A stretch of DNA of 64,000 bases from Phycisphaerales bacterium UBA1161 (GTDB taxonomy: Bacteria; Planctomycetota; Phycisphaerae; Tepidisphaerales; Tepidisphaeraceae). Of this stretch, positions 48,727 to 57,579 are shown piece after piece (position 1 is the first letter of the stretch; every line of letters begins with the position of its first letter). The DNA is taken from contig DBZL01000031.1 of the NCBI GenBank assembly GCA_002311745.1, forward strand, positions 41,378-105,377, given 5' to 3'. The notes beneath the pieces are model-generated. The model was not told where the DNA came from. It did no database searches and saw only the letters and a program-made list of their open reading frames with translations. The position numbers and the translations under genes were made by a program.

Positions 48727-50037
48727 ATGATGGTTCGGAAAGGTTTGGTTGGCGCGGTTGCCGCCGTGCTGGCCATTGGGTCTGCCGCTTGGGCGGACGA
48801 CTCAGGGCCATGTACCTGTCCGTCGCTTAGCCTCGCGTCGGACACGCAAGTGGTAGCGCCGCAATCGCAGGCTGTAACGGATCAGCCGATTCTAGCGGAT
48901 GAGGCCGCCCCGGCACCTCGTAAGCCCCTGATGAATGGGCTGGACAAAATTGGCCTGGCTAAGCCGCTGGACAGCATCGGCATTAACATCTACGGCTTCG
49001 TCGAGGCCGGCTATATGTACGACGCCACGGTGCCGCATAACATCACCCCGCCCAGGACCGCCCCCGGCGATCTGATCTTCTTCCCCGGCCCTTACAAGAA
49101 CCAAGTGCTGCTCGATCAGCTCGATTTGAACATCGAGCGCTTGGTGGACGCCAGCAAGGGTAAATTCGACGTCGGCTTCCACGTTGAAGCGTTCTACGGC
49201 CGTGACGCGTTTTTCACGCACTCCAACGGCATATTGGACGAGAACAACAAGCACGGCGGCGGGCAGGAAGTCAGCTTCGACCTCGACCAGGCTTATCTGA
49301 CGTTTGCCATTCCCGTGGGCAGCGGCCTGACCGTCAAGGCCGGAAAGTTCGTCACCTTGTTTGGCATCGAGACGATCAATCCGACGGGCAATTTGCTCTA
49401 TACGCATAGCTACGAGTTCAGCTATGGCATTCCGTTCACGCAAACCGGCATCCTGGCCAGCTATAACCTGACCGACAAGCTGGCGTTGACCGCCGGCATC
49501 ACACGCGGCTGGAACCAGTCCAGCAGCGACAACAACGGCGCCATCGACTTCCTGGGCGAAGCGGTCTACACCTGGTCGGATAAGCTGACCTTCACGGCCA
49601 ACCTGGCTGTTGGGCCCGAGGCTTTCCACGACAACGCCGACTACTTTCTTGTTCCCGAGGTCATCGCCGCCTACAAGATGTCTGATCAATTGACCGTCGA
49701 CGGCGATATCCTCTACGGTTTTGCCAACAACATCGCCCAGTGGTGGGGCATCGCCGGCTACGCCGACTACGCCTTCAGCAGCATGTTCTCGCTCAATGCC
49801 CGCATTGAGTACTACCATGACGGCAAGGGCGCCACCACCGGCACGGGCGACGGCTCGGATGTGAACATCTGGGAAGCGACCGCCGGCGTGGCGATCACCC
49901 CGCTGCCTGACAACGAATGGCTCAGGACCCTGGTCCTCCGCCCCGAAGTGCGGTTTGACTGGGCCGATCAGGGCGTGTTCGATTTCACTAAGTTCAACCA
50001 GTTGACGGTTGCTTGCGACCTGATCTGGTCGTTTTAG
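48727..50037 (+). CDS. Outer-membrane beta-barrel porin (BBP2/OmpL-like)
   Basis: 436 residues. Signal peptide (MMVRKGLVGAVAAVLAIGSA), a short Ala/Pro-rich spacer, then a barrel of alternating strands: INIYGFVEAGYMYDATV, LDQLDLNIERLVD, FDVGFHVEAFYGRDAFF, LTVKAGKFVTLFGIE, and a C-terminal Phe (ACDLIWSF), typical for insertion into the outer membrane. It fits the putative beta-barrel porin-2 family. Strong AAGGAG six bases before the ATG. Cargo unknown. Confidence 0.8.
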   Translation: MMVRKGLVGAVAAVLAIGSAAWADDSGPCTCPSLSLASDTQVVAPQSQAVTDQPILADEAAPAPRKPLMNGLDKIGLAKPLDSIGINIYGFVEAGYMYDATVPHNITPPRTAPGDLIFFPGPYKNQVLLDQLDLNIERLVDASKGKFDVGFHVEAFYGRDAFFTHSNGILDENNKHGGGQEVSFDLDQAYLTFAIPVGSGLTVKAGKFVTLFGIETINPTGNLLYTHSYEFSYGIPFTQTGILASYNLTDKLALTAGITRGWNQSSSDNNGAIDFLGEAVYTWSDKLTFTANLAVGPEAFHDNADYFLVPEVIAAYKMSDQLTVDGDILYGFANNIAQWWGIAGYADYAFSSMFSLNARIEYYHDGKGATTGTGDGSDVNIWEATAGVAITPLPDNEWLRTLVLRPEVRFDWADQGVFDFTKFNQLTVACDLIWSF

Positions 50038-50058
50038 CCGTTACGGTGCAAGACCCAT

Positions 50059-50094
50059 CGGGCGTCGCGGCATCCCCGCGACGCCCGCTTTTTT
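50059..50094 (+). terminator. Rho-independent terminator of the porin gene
   Basis: cgggcgtcgcgg (50059-50070) and its exact complement (50076-50087) with a five-base loop, then a T-run to 50094, 22 bases after the porin stop. Confidence 0.9.
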
Positions 50095-50173
50095 GTGGGC
50101 CGCAGCGGCCGCAGGATCCCCGCGTCGAAAACCGAGCTTCCCCTGGGTACACTTGGGCGTGAACGACTCGATC

Positions 50174-51049
50174 ATGCGGATTGACAAGCTGTTCAGTCTC
50201 GGCAAGCCGACGATCTCGTTTGAATTCTTTCCGCCCAAGACGGAGGCGGGGTTTGCCCAGCTTTTCCAGGTCATTGGCGATCTTCATCCGCTGCATCCCA
50301 GTTATGTTTCGGTGACCTACGGCGCCGGGGGAAGCACGCGGCAGAAGACGGTCGCCCTGGTCGAGCGCATCCAGCGCGAGCTGGGCATCCGCTCCATGGC
50401 CCACCTGACCTGTGTTGGGCACACCGCCGCCGAAATGGCCGCGATCCTGGACGAGCTGTGGGGAAGCGGAATCCGCAACGTCCTGGCCCTGCGTGGCGAT
50501 CCTCCGGCCGGCCAGGGGCAGTTTGCCCCGCCCGAAGGCGGCTTTGCTTACGCCAGCGATCTGGCCAAGTTTGTCCGTGTCCGCCACGATTTTGCCATCG
50601 GCGTCGCTGGCTACCCCGAGGGCCATCCCCAGTGTCTCAACCGCACGCGCGATTTGGAGATGCTCAAGCTCAAGGTGGATAACGGCGGGAACTTCGTGAT
50701 CACGCAGCTCTTTTTCGACAACGCCGACTTCTACCGTTTTCGCGACCAGGCCCGGGCGATGGGGATCGGCGTTCCGATCATCGCCGGCATCATGCCGATC
50801 CTCAACGTCGCGCAGATCAAGCGGTTTGTCAGCCTGTGCGGCGCGAAAATTCCTCATCCGCTGCTGCTGAAACTGGAGAGTCTGGAGAGCGATGCGGAGG
50901 CGGTGTATGCCGCCGGCGTCGCGCACGCCGTGGGTCAGTGCCGCGATCTCCTGGCCCACGGTGTCGAGGGCTTGCATTTTTACACCCTCAACAAGAGTAA
51001 GGCGACGGTGCAGATCGTGCGGGCGCTGAACGTGTTGCATGCGAGCTAA
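50174..51049 (+). CDS. metF: Methylenetetrahydrofolate reductase
   Basis: 291 residues of the MetF barrel. Motifs are ISFEFFPPKTEAG with the catalytic Glu, SVTYGAGGSTRQKT, HLTCVGHT, NVLALRGDPPAG and ITQLFFDNADFYRF. FAD binding and reduction of methylenetetrahydrofolate to methyltetrahydrofolate feed methionine synthesis. ATG at 50174; a GTG at 50159 is an alternative start. It lies behind the porin terminator, so it has its own promoter. Confidence 0.95.
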   Translation: MRIDKLFSLGKPTISFEFFPPKTEAGFAQLFQVIGDLHPLHPSYVSVTYGAGGSTRQKTVALVERIQRELGIRSMAHLTCVGHTAAEMAAILDELWGSGIRNVLALRGDPPAGQGQFAPPEGGFAYASDLAKFVRVRHDFAIGVAGYPEGHPQCLNRTRDLEMLKLKVDNGGNFVITQLFFDNADFYRFRDQARAMGIGVPIIAGIMPILNVAQIKRFVSLCGAKIPHPLLLKLESLESDAEAVYAAGVAHAVGQCRDLLAHGVEGLHFYTLNKSKATVQIVRALNVLHAS

Positions 51050-51052
51050 AAC

Positions 51053-51174
51053 AAAGGCAACCGAAGAGACGCAGGGACGCGCCGAGTGCCGCAGAGAAGA
51101 AAAATAAAAATAGCTCTTTTGAATTTATTCTCTGCGGCTGTCTCTGCGCCTCAGCGTCTCTGCGGTTGCCTTTG
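51053..51174. repeat. Inverted-repeat element, copy C (cgcagaga type)
   Basis: The left arm aaaggcaaccgaagagacgc and the right arm gcgtctctgcggttgccttt are near-perfect inverted repeats around an A/T-rich centre. Related to copies A and D. It lies directly after metF. Confidence 0.75.
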
Positions 51175-51218
51175 TCTTTTGGACCATTGAAGGACGCTGG
51201 CGATTGACAAGGGGCGCG

Positions 51219-51247
51219 AAAAAAGACCCCCGTCGGGGGACGGGGGT
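51219..51247 (-). terminator. Rho-independent terminator of the RRM gene
   Basis: acccccgtc (51226-51234) pairs with gacgggggt (51239-51247) around gggg; on the minus strand a run of six T follows. It is 28 bases beyond the stop codon. Confidence 0.85.
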
Positions 51248-51274
51248 TCTGGATATTGAACTCGATGCGGGCGA

Positions 51275-51655
51275 TCAGTAGCGGTCGCGGTTTCCGCGGT
51301 CGCCGCGGCCACCGCCGCCGCCGTAACCGCCGCCGCCACCGCGGCCGCCGCCGTATCCACCGCGGCCGCCGCCACCGCCGCCGCCGCCAAAGCCGCGGCC
51401 GCGCTCCTCGCGCGGACGGGCCTCGTTGACGGTCAACGCCCGACCTTGGTGTTCCTGGCCATTGAGCGCTGCGATGGCTGCCTGCGCCTCCTGATCCGTT
51501 GCCATCTCCACGAATCCGAAACCCTTGCTCCGGCCGGTATCCCGATCATTGATGATCTGAGCCGAAACCACCTGCCCATGAGCGCCGAACATTTGCTCGA
51601 GTTCCGAGCTATCGATTTGGTAGCTCAGATTCCCGACGTACAACTTCTTACCCAT
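51275..51655 (-). CDS. Glycine-rich RRM RNA-binding protein
   Basis: 126 residues. Residues 3-80 are a complete RRM with RNP2 KLYVGNLSY and RNP1 SKGFGFVEM. The rest is Gly/Arg/Tyr-rich (RGG-like) and low in complexity. Such proteins in cyanobacteria and Planctomycetes are cold- or stress-linked RNA chaperones. AAGGAG lies seven bases before the ATG at 51655; a longer frame upstream is not needed. Confidence 0.92.
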   Translation of the reverse strand: MGKKLYVGNLSYQIDSSELEQMFGAHGQVVSAQIINDRDTGRSKGFGFVEMATDQEAQAAIAALNGQEHQGRALTVNEARPREERGRGFGGGGGGGGRGGYGGGRGGGGGYGGGGGRGDRGNRDRY

Positions 51656-51954
51656 TTGGAATCTCCTTACATGGGTAGACCCAGGCCCGTCTTGACATGG
51701 TTCTTTCCGGGCCGAACCGAAAGAGGCCGCCACGGCGGCCGATGCGGGAGGAATACTACGGACGCGGAGGAAGGACAATACACGAGACGCTTTCCCGAGG
51801 CCGGACTTACCCGCCACCTTGACGTATATCCTATATCCGCGATTTCATGGCAAATCAAGCAAAAATCCGGACTCACCCCATACCATTCCCTAATTGGCGG
51901 GCAAATCAAACGCCAGGACTGTGCCCGTCGCGGCCAGGGTCCAAGATCGCTACG

Positions 51955-52326
51955 ATGGATGGCGTGGAAGACGCTGGTTCGGATGAACTCGATGGCATGC
52001 GGATTCGGCGCTTGGCCGCGCTGCGGCGGGCGGCGTATCGCAGCCGATCCTACTGCCTGATTGCCCTGGGTGTGTGCCTAGTCGGAGCCGTGCAACTGGT
52101 CATCAACGCCATCCATCGCCTTTGGCTGGGCGGCGGCTGGGTGAGGCCGGTGCTTTACGTCATGGCGGCGGCAGGCTTGCTGGCGCTGGGGACCTGGTGT
52201 GCGCATCTGGCCGTGAAGTTTGGTCGCCAAGCGAAGCAATCGTCGATTTTGCCGCCGACCTCCCCGCCTGATTTCTCGATTCTCGATGATGGCAGCCAAC
52301 GGACGCGCCATCTGGAGCAGTTGTAA
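51955..52326 (+). CDS. Small two-helix membrane protein, unknown
   Basis: 123 residues from the ATG at 51955. A charged N-terminus with MRIRRLAALRRAAYRSR is followed by two membrane segments (SYCLIALGVCLVGAVQLVIN and VRPVLYVMAAAGLLALGTWC) and a polar tail. A longer start at 51847 is possible but adds Pro-rich, unlikely sequence. No family recognised. Confidence 0.55.
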   Translation: MDGVEDAGSDELDGMRIRRLAALRRAAYRSRSYCLIALGVCLVGAVQLVINAIHRLWLGGGWVRPVLYVMAAAGLLALGTWCAHLAVKFGRQAKQSSILPPTSPPDFSILDDGSQRTRHLEQL

Positions 52327-52474
52327 AGCGGTGCGGTTGCCGCGGGCGGGCGAGATTGCCGGCAAATCGGACCTTCGGATATGGTGATCCAGAAACCGGC
52401 TTTGGCTGGCTCCGCCAAGGGCCGTGACGTGCCAGGTGTTGCGGGTTGGGCGCGGCCTGGGCTATTATTGACGT

Positions 52475-53020
52475 ATGCAATTATTGTCTTTTGCAAATAA
52501 GCCGAGCCCGGCCACGGCGGAGGCGTCCAGCGACCGCTGCGCGCGCCACGTGCTGAGCGTTGTGCCGCCGGTGGTGCGGGCCATCAGGAACATGATGCGT
52601 CACCATCGGCTGGCCGGCCTGTCCGTGCCGCAGTTCCGGGCGATGGCGCTGCTGAGCCGATCGCCCCGGGCGTCGCTGTCGAGCGTGGCGGAGTACGTGG
52701 GCACGAGCCTGCCGGCGGCGTCGCGGATGATCGACGGCCTGGTCGGCAAGAAGCTGGTGGCCCGGCAGGAGTGCTGCGATGACCGCAGGCAGATCTCGCT
52801 GGCGCTGACGGCGCGAGGCGCGGCCGCTTTCCACGCGTCCCACCAGGCGACGCAAAGGCAGATGGGTCAGCGGCTCAAGGTACTCTCCTCCACCCAGCGC
52901 CGGGCGGTGATCGACGCGATGCGCCTTCTGGCCGGCATTTTCGGCGCCGACGGATTGGCGGACCGGGCCGGGCCTCAAATCGCCAAAAACGGTTGGCAGG
53001 GTCGCGCGGCGCGGTCTTAG
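52475..53020 (+). CDS. MarR-family regulator of the first RND cassette
   Basis: 181 residues. Winged-helix core LSVPQFRAMALLSRSPRASL, AEYVGTSLPAASRMIDGLV and the wing ECCDDRRQISLALTARG. It lies 20 bases before the pump gene and is closely similar to the MarR at 59314-59865, which leads the second pump cassette. MarR proteins usually repress their neighbours until a drug or phenol binds. An AT-rich near-palindrome (ttattgtcttttgcaaataa) covers the first codons and may be its operator. Confidence 0.88.
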   Translation: MQLLSFANKPSPATAEASSDRCARHVLSVVPPVVRAIRNMMRHHRLAGLSVPQFRAMALLSRSPRASLSSVAEYVGTSLPAASRMIDGLVGKKLVARQECCDDRRQISLALTARGAAAFHASHQATQRQMGQRLKVLSSTQRRAVIDAMRLLAGIFGADGLADRAGPQIAKNGWQGRAARS

Positions 53021-53040
53021 GAACTTCTTTAGGAATCGGT

Positions 53041-56000
53041 ATGTGGTTTGTTCGTCTGGCATTGCGGCGCCCGTACACGTTTGTCGTGGCGGCGATGTTG
53101 GTGGTGATCCTGGCCATCGTCACCATCGCGCGCATGCCCACCGACATCTTTCCCGAGATCAACATCCCGGTGATCGCGGTCTGTTTCAACTACGGCGGCA
53201 TGACGCCGCAGGACATAGAAGGCCGCATCGTCACCAACTTCGAGCGCATCCTCACCACGACGGTCAACGGCATCGAGCACATCGAGAGCCAGTCGCTCAA
53301 CGGCATCGGCGTGGTCAAGGTCTATTTTCATCCCGGCACCAAGATCGAGGAGGCCAACGCGCAGGTGACGGCGATCGCCCAGACGGCGATCCGCTCGATG
53401 CCGCCCGGCACGCAGCCGCCGCTGATCATCCAGTACAGCGCCTCCAACGTGCCCATTCTGCAACTGGGCCTCAGCAGCGACACGTTGGCCGAGCAGACGG
53501 TGTTCGACCTGGCCAATACGGTGATCCGCACGTCGCTGGCGACGGTGCAGGGGGCGCAGGTGCCGTACCCCTACGGCGGCAAGCAGCCGCAGATCATGGT
53601 GGACCTGGACCCCGAGCGGCTGTACGCCTGGGGCATCTCCGCCGCCGACGTTTCCGACGCCATTGCCGCCCAAAACCTGATTCTTCCGGCCGGCACGACC
53701 AAGATCGGCAAACAGGAATACCCGGTGATCCTCAACAGCAGCCCCCTGCGGGCCGAAGAGCTGAACGATCTGCCCATCAAGACCGTGCGCGGCACCACCG
53801 TGTACATCAAGGATGTGGCCCACGTGCGCAACGGATTTCTGGTGCAGAACAGCATCGTGCACGCGGATGGCAAGCGCGGCGTGCTGATGGTGGTCTACAA
53901 ATCAGCCGGGGCTTCCACGCTCGACATCGTCCGCCGCGTCAAGAGCGTCATGCCGTCGATCCAGGCGCAGCTCCCGACGGCGATGAAGGTGACGCCCCTG
54001 TTCGACCAGTCGATTTTCGTGCGCGCCAGCGTCAACGGCGTCATTTATGAGGCCGCCATGGCCGCCGGGCTGACCGGCTTGATGATCCTGCTGTTTCTGG
54101 GAAGCTGGCGCAGCACCCTCATCGTCTGCATTTCCATCCCGCTGTCGATCCTGGTGTCGATCATCGTGCTCTCGTGGTTCGGCCAGACGCTCAACGTCAT
54201 GACCCTGGGCGGCATGGCCCTGGCCGTGGGAATCCTCGTGGACGACGCCACCGTCGCCATCGAGAACATTCACCGCAATCTGGGTCAGAACAAGCAGTTG
54301 TTGCGCGCGGTTCTGGACGGCTCGCAGCAGATTGCCCTGCCGGCGTTCGTCTCCACCTTGTGTATCTGCATCGTGTTTGTTCCCGTGGTCTTCATCAGCG
54401 GGGCGGCCAAGTTCCTGTTCACCTCCCTGGCCATGGCGGTGGTCTTTGCCATGCTCACCAGTTACGTGGTGAGCCGTACCCTGCTCCCCACGATGGTGCA
54501 TTATCTGCTCGGCGCGGAAGTGGAATGGTACGGCGGACGGCTTGACGAGGAAACCGATGCGGCCCGCCGCGCGGGGCAGCGCACAACCGTCATGCGGCGT
54601 TTCCACGACGCCTTCAACCGTCGCTTCGAGCGTCTGCGGAACTTTTACGGCGGGCTGTTGACCTTGGCGCTGGAGCATCGCGTGGCGGTCACGGTGGGCT
54701 TCGGCATTTTTATCCTGCTCTCGTGCTTCTTGTATGGGATGATCGGGAAGGATTTCTTCCCGTCGGTGGATGCCGGCCTGATTCGCCTGCACGTGCGCGC
54801 GCCGCCCGGAACGCGCATCGAGCAGACCGAGCGCATCTACGGCCAGGTGGAGACCGCCATCCGCAACGACATCCCGCCCCAGGAGATCGACACGCTGCTG
54901 GACAACATCGGCATTCCCAACAGCAGCATCAACCTGGCGCTGAGCGACATGTCGTTGATGTCGGCGGCCGACGGCGAAATCCTGATCTCCCTCAATCCCC
55001 GGCACCATCCCACCGAGGCGTACATGGAGAAGCTGGACAAAGACCTGCGCCGCCAATTCCCCGACGAGGCGTTTTTCTTCCAGCCGGCGGACCTGGTCAC
55101 GCAGGTGCTGAATTTCGGGATCGCGGCGCCGATCGACATCGAGATCGCCGGCGCGCCCGGCAACGGCGCCAAAGACCTGCAGATCGCCCGGCGGATCGAG
55201 ACTCAGGTGGCGGCGATCCCTGGCGCGGCGGACGTGCGCCTGCAGCAGGTGCCCATCACGCCCGACCTGCGCGTCGACGTGGATCGCACGCTGGCCGACC
55301 AGGTCGGACTCACCCAGCGCGACGTCGTCAACAACGTGCTGGTTTCGCTCAGCGGCACCGCCCAGCTTTCGCCCAATTTCTGGCTCAATCCGCGCAATAA
55401 CGTGCAGTACGGCGTGCTGGTGCAAACCCCGCAATACTACCTGGATACGCTTGCCGCCCTGCGGAACACGCCGGTCGTTCCCGGCGCGGCGGCTCGCTCC
55501 TCGGGGGGTTGGACGCAGTCGGTGCAGTTGCTGAACAATCTCGCGCGATTTAGCCGCCAAAACTCGCCGACCAACATCACGCACGACAACGTCCGCAAGA
55601 CGTTCGACGTGCTGGCCGGGGTGCGCGGCAGCGACCTGGGCTCCGTCGCCGCCGGCGTGGATCGCGTCGTCGCCGCGGCCCAAAAAACCCTGCCGCGCGG
55701 CAGCGACATCACCGTCCGCGGTCAAGCCTTGAGCATGACCAGCTCCTTTGCCGACCTGTCCTACGGCCTGATTTTCTCCGTGATGTTGGTCTACCTGCTG
55801 ATGGTCATTAACTTCCAATCCTGGCTGGACCCGCTGATCATCCTGATGGCGCTGCCGGGCGCGCTGTGCGGCATCCTGTGGATGCTGTTCGCCACCGGGA
55901 CCACCATCAGCGTTCCGTCGCTGATGGGGGCGATCATGAGCATCGGCGTGGCCACGGCCAACAGCATCCTGGTCATCACCTTCGCCAACGATCTGCGCAA

Positions 56001-56268
56001 GGAGGGGCTGGGAGCGCGGGATGCGGCGTTGGCGGCGGGGCTGACGCGGCTGCGGCCCGTGCTCATGACCGCCGCGGCGATGATCATCGGCATGTTGCCC
56101 ATGTCCCTGGGCCTGGGCGAAGGCGGCGAGCAGAACGCGCCCCTGGGCCGGGCGGTCATCGGCGGGCTGCTCTTGGCCACCTTCGCCACCCTGTTTTTCG
56201 TCCCCGTCGTCTACAGCAAGCTGCGCGAAAAAGCGCCGATCACGCACGTTCCCGAGGAGTTGCAATGA
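53041..56268 (+). CDS. RND efflux pump inner-membrane transporter
   Basis: 1,075 residues, RND family length, with 12 membrane segments in the usual 1+5+1+5 order. TM1 is FVVAAMLVVILAIVTIA; TM4 holds the Asp pair in AVGILVDDATVAIENIHRNL. The TM10 site where AcrB has Lys940 (SAKNA) here reads GVATANSILVIT, so that lysine is absent. Substrates may be drugs, solvents or lipophilic compounds. The stop overlaps the start of the adaptor gene (ATGA). Confidence 0.93.
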   Translation: MWFVRLALRRPYTFVVAAMLVVILAIVTIARMPTDIFPEINIPVIAVCFNYGGMTPQDIEGRIVTNFERILTTTVNGIEHIESQSLNGIGVVKVYFHPGTKIEEANAQVTAIAQTAIRSMPPGTQPPLIIQYSASNVPILQLGLSSDTLAEQTVFDLANTVIRTSLATVQGAQVPYPYGGKQPQIMVDLDPERLYAWGISAADVSDAIAAQNLILPAGTTKIGKQEYPVILNSSPLRAEELNDLPIKTVRGTTVYIKDVAHVRNGFLVQNSIVHADGKRGVLMVVYKSAGASTLDIVRRVKSVMPSIQAQLPTAMKVTPLFDQSIFVRASVNGVIYEAAMAAGLTGLMILLFLGSWRSTLIVCISIPLSILVSIIVLSWFGQTLNVMTLGGMALAVGILVDDATVAIENIHRNLGQNKQLLRAVLDGSQQIALPAFVSTLCICIVFVPVVFISGAAKFLFTSLAMAVVFAMLTSYVVSRTLLPTMVHYLLGAEVEWYGGRLDEETDAARRAGQRTTVMRRFHDAFNRRFERLRNFYGGLLTLALEHRVAVTVGFGIFILLSCFLYGMIGKDFFPSVDAGLIRLHVRAPPGTRIEQTERIYGQVETAIRNDIPPQEIDTLLDNIGIPNSSINLALSDMSLMSAADGEILISLNPRHHPTEAYMEKLDKDLRRQFPDEAFFFQPADLVTQVLNFGIAAPIDIEIAGAPGNGAKDLQIARRIETQVAAIPGAADVRLQQVPITPDLRVDVDRTLADQVGLTQRDVVNNVLVSLSGTAQLSPNFWLNPRNNVQYGVLVQTPQYYLDTLAALRNTPVVPGAAARSSGGWTQSVQLLNNLARFSRQNSPTNITHDNVRKTFDVLAGVRGSDLGSVAAGVDRVVAAAQKTLPRGSDITVRGQALSMTSSFADLSYGLIFSVMLVYLLMVINFQSWLDPLIILMALPGALCGILWMLFATGTTISVPSLMGAIMSIGVATANSILVITFANDLRKEGLGARDAALAAGLTRLRPVLMTAAAMIIGMLPMSLGLGEGGEQNAPLGRAVIGGLLLATFATLFFVPVVYSKLREKAPITHVPEELQ

Positions 56269-57548
56269 CCGAATCGCACGACGCCATCCCCAAGGACCTG
56301 CCCAAGATCGGCAAGACGCGGCTGATCGCGATTCTGGTGGCGGTCCTGGTTGTGTTTGCCGGGTTGTTCCTTGCTGGATATCTGCCGTATCTCATACATG
56401 AGAAACGGCTGGCCAGGCAGGCGGAGGAGATGGCCAAGCAACCGCCCATCGTGGACGTGGTCGTGCCGCGGGCGACGCAGCAGACGGTCCAGTTGCCGTT
56501 GCCGGGTGACGCCCATGCCATGCAGGCGACGGCGCTTTACGCCCGCGTCAACGGCTACCTGAAGCGGCGCCTGGTGGACATCGGCGATCACGTCAAGGCC
56601 GGGCAACTCTTGGCCGAGATTGATGCCCCGGACGTCGATGCCCAGCTCAATGAGGCTCGGGCCGCCCTCGAGCAGGCCAATTCCCGCGTGATCAGCGCGC
56701 AAATCGATCTCGAATTGGCGCAGACCACCTACACGCGCTACAAGGGGCTGGTTCCCACCGGCGGCGTCACGCAGCAGGACCTGGACACGCGAGAGACCCA
56801 GCTCAACCAGGCCGTCGCCACCAAGGTGGGGGCGATCGCCTCGGTCAAACTCGCCCAGGCGACGGTCCAGCGCCTGGAGGCCGAGCAGGGATTTGAAAAA
56901 ATCGTGGCGCCGTTTGACGGCATCATTACGGTGCGGAATTACGACGTCGGGGCATTGATGTCCTCGAGCGACACCGCCGCCGGCCACGAAATGTTCGACG
57001 TGGCCGAGACGGACATCATCCGCGTGCTGGTTAATGTACCGCAGTCGTACGTGTCGGCGATCCAGATCGACCAGCCGGTGACGTTCCAGGTTCCCAACGA
57101 ACCTGGCCGGCAGTTCATCGGCCGGGTGGCCCGCTGGGCCGGGGCCCTGGACCCGACGACGCGCACGATGCTGACCGAACTGCATTTCGACAACCGCGAC
57201 GGCCGGCTGTACGCCGGCATGTACGGCGAGGTGCGCTTCGACATCCATCGCGAAAAGCCCGTCCTGACCGTGCCCACCGGGGCGATGCTTTTGGAATCCA
57301 ACGGCACCCAGGTGGCGGTGGTGCAGAAGGACGATCGCGTGCATTTTCAGAAGGTGAGCGTCGGTCGCGATATGGGAACCGAAATCGAGGTGCTGGTGGG
57401 GCTGAACGGCAATGAACGAGTGATCTCGAATCCGGGCTCACGGCTGGTTGAGGGTTTGGTGGTTCGTGCCCACGAGGAGGCGGCCGTTGCCGAGGCTTCA
57501 CCGCCGGCCACGCAGCCGAACGACGGCTATGTCAGCGGCAGCAAATGA
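56265..57548 (+). CDS. RND periplasmic adaptor (HlyD/MFP family)
   Basis: 427 residues. One N-terminal membrane segment (LIAILVAVLVVFAGLFLAGY), then lipoyl half-motifs (LYARVNGYLKRRLVDIGDHV, KAGQLLAEIDAPDVDAQL), a coiled-coil hairpin and the return half with IVAPFDGIITVRNYDVGALM. The adaptor links pump and outer-membrane channel. It lies between the pump and the TolC-like gene in an operon. Confidence 0.92.
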   Translation: MTESHDAIPKDLPKIGKTRLIAILVAVLVVFAGLFLAGYLPYLIHEKRLARQAEEMAKQPPIVDVVVPRATQQTVQLPLPGDAHAMQATALYARVNGYLKRRLVDIGDHVKAGQLLAEIDAPDVDAQLNEARAALEQANSRVISAQIDLELAQTTYTRYKGLVPTGGVTQQDLDTRETQLNQAVATKVGAIASVKLAQATVQRLEAEQGFEKIVAPFDGIITVRNYDVGALMSSSDTAAGHEMFDVAETDIIRVLVNVPQSYVSAIQIDQPVTFQVPNEPGRQFIGRVARWAGALDPTTRTMLTELHFDNRDGRLYAGMYGEVRFDIHREKPVLTVPTGAMLLESNGTQVAVVQKDDRVHFQKVSVGRDMGTEIEVLVGLNGNERVISNPGSRLVEGLVVRAHEEAAVAEASPPATQPNDGYVSGSK

Positions 57549-57579
57549 TCCACCGGCGATGCATCCACGCCATATTCTC

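Noticed and set aside
53902..56265. 787-codon open frame on the minus strand
   Set aside because: It is antisense to the RND pump gene and has His/Gln/Arg/Gly-rich sequence without motifs; long antisense frames are common in high-GC DNA.
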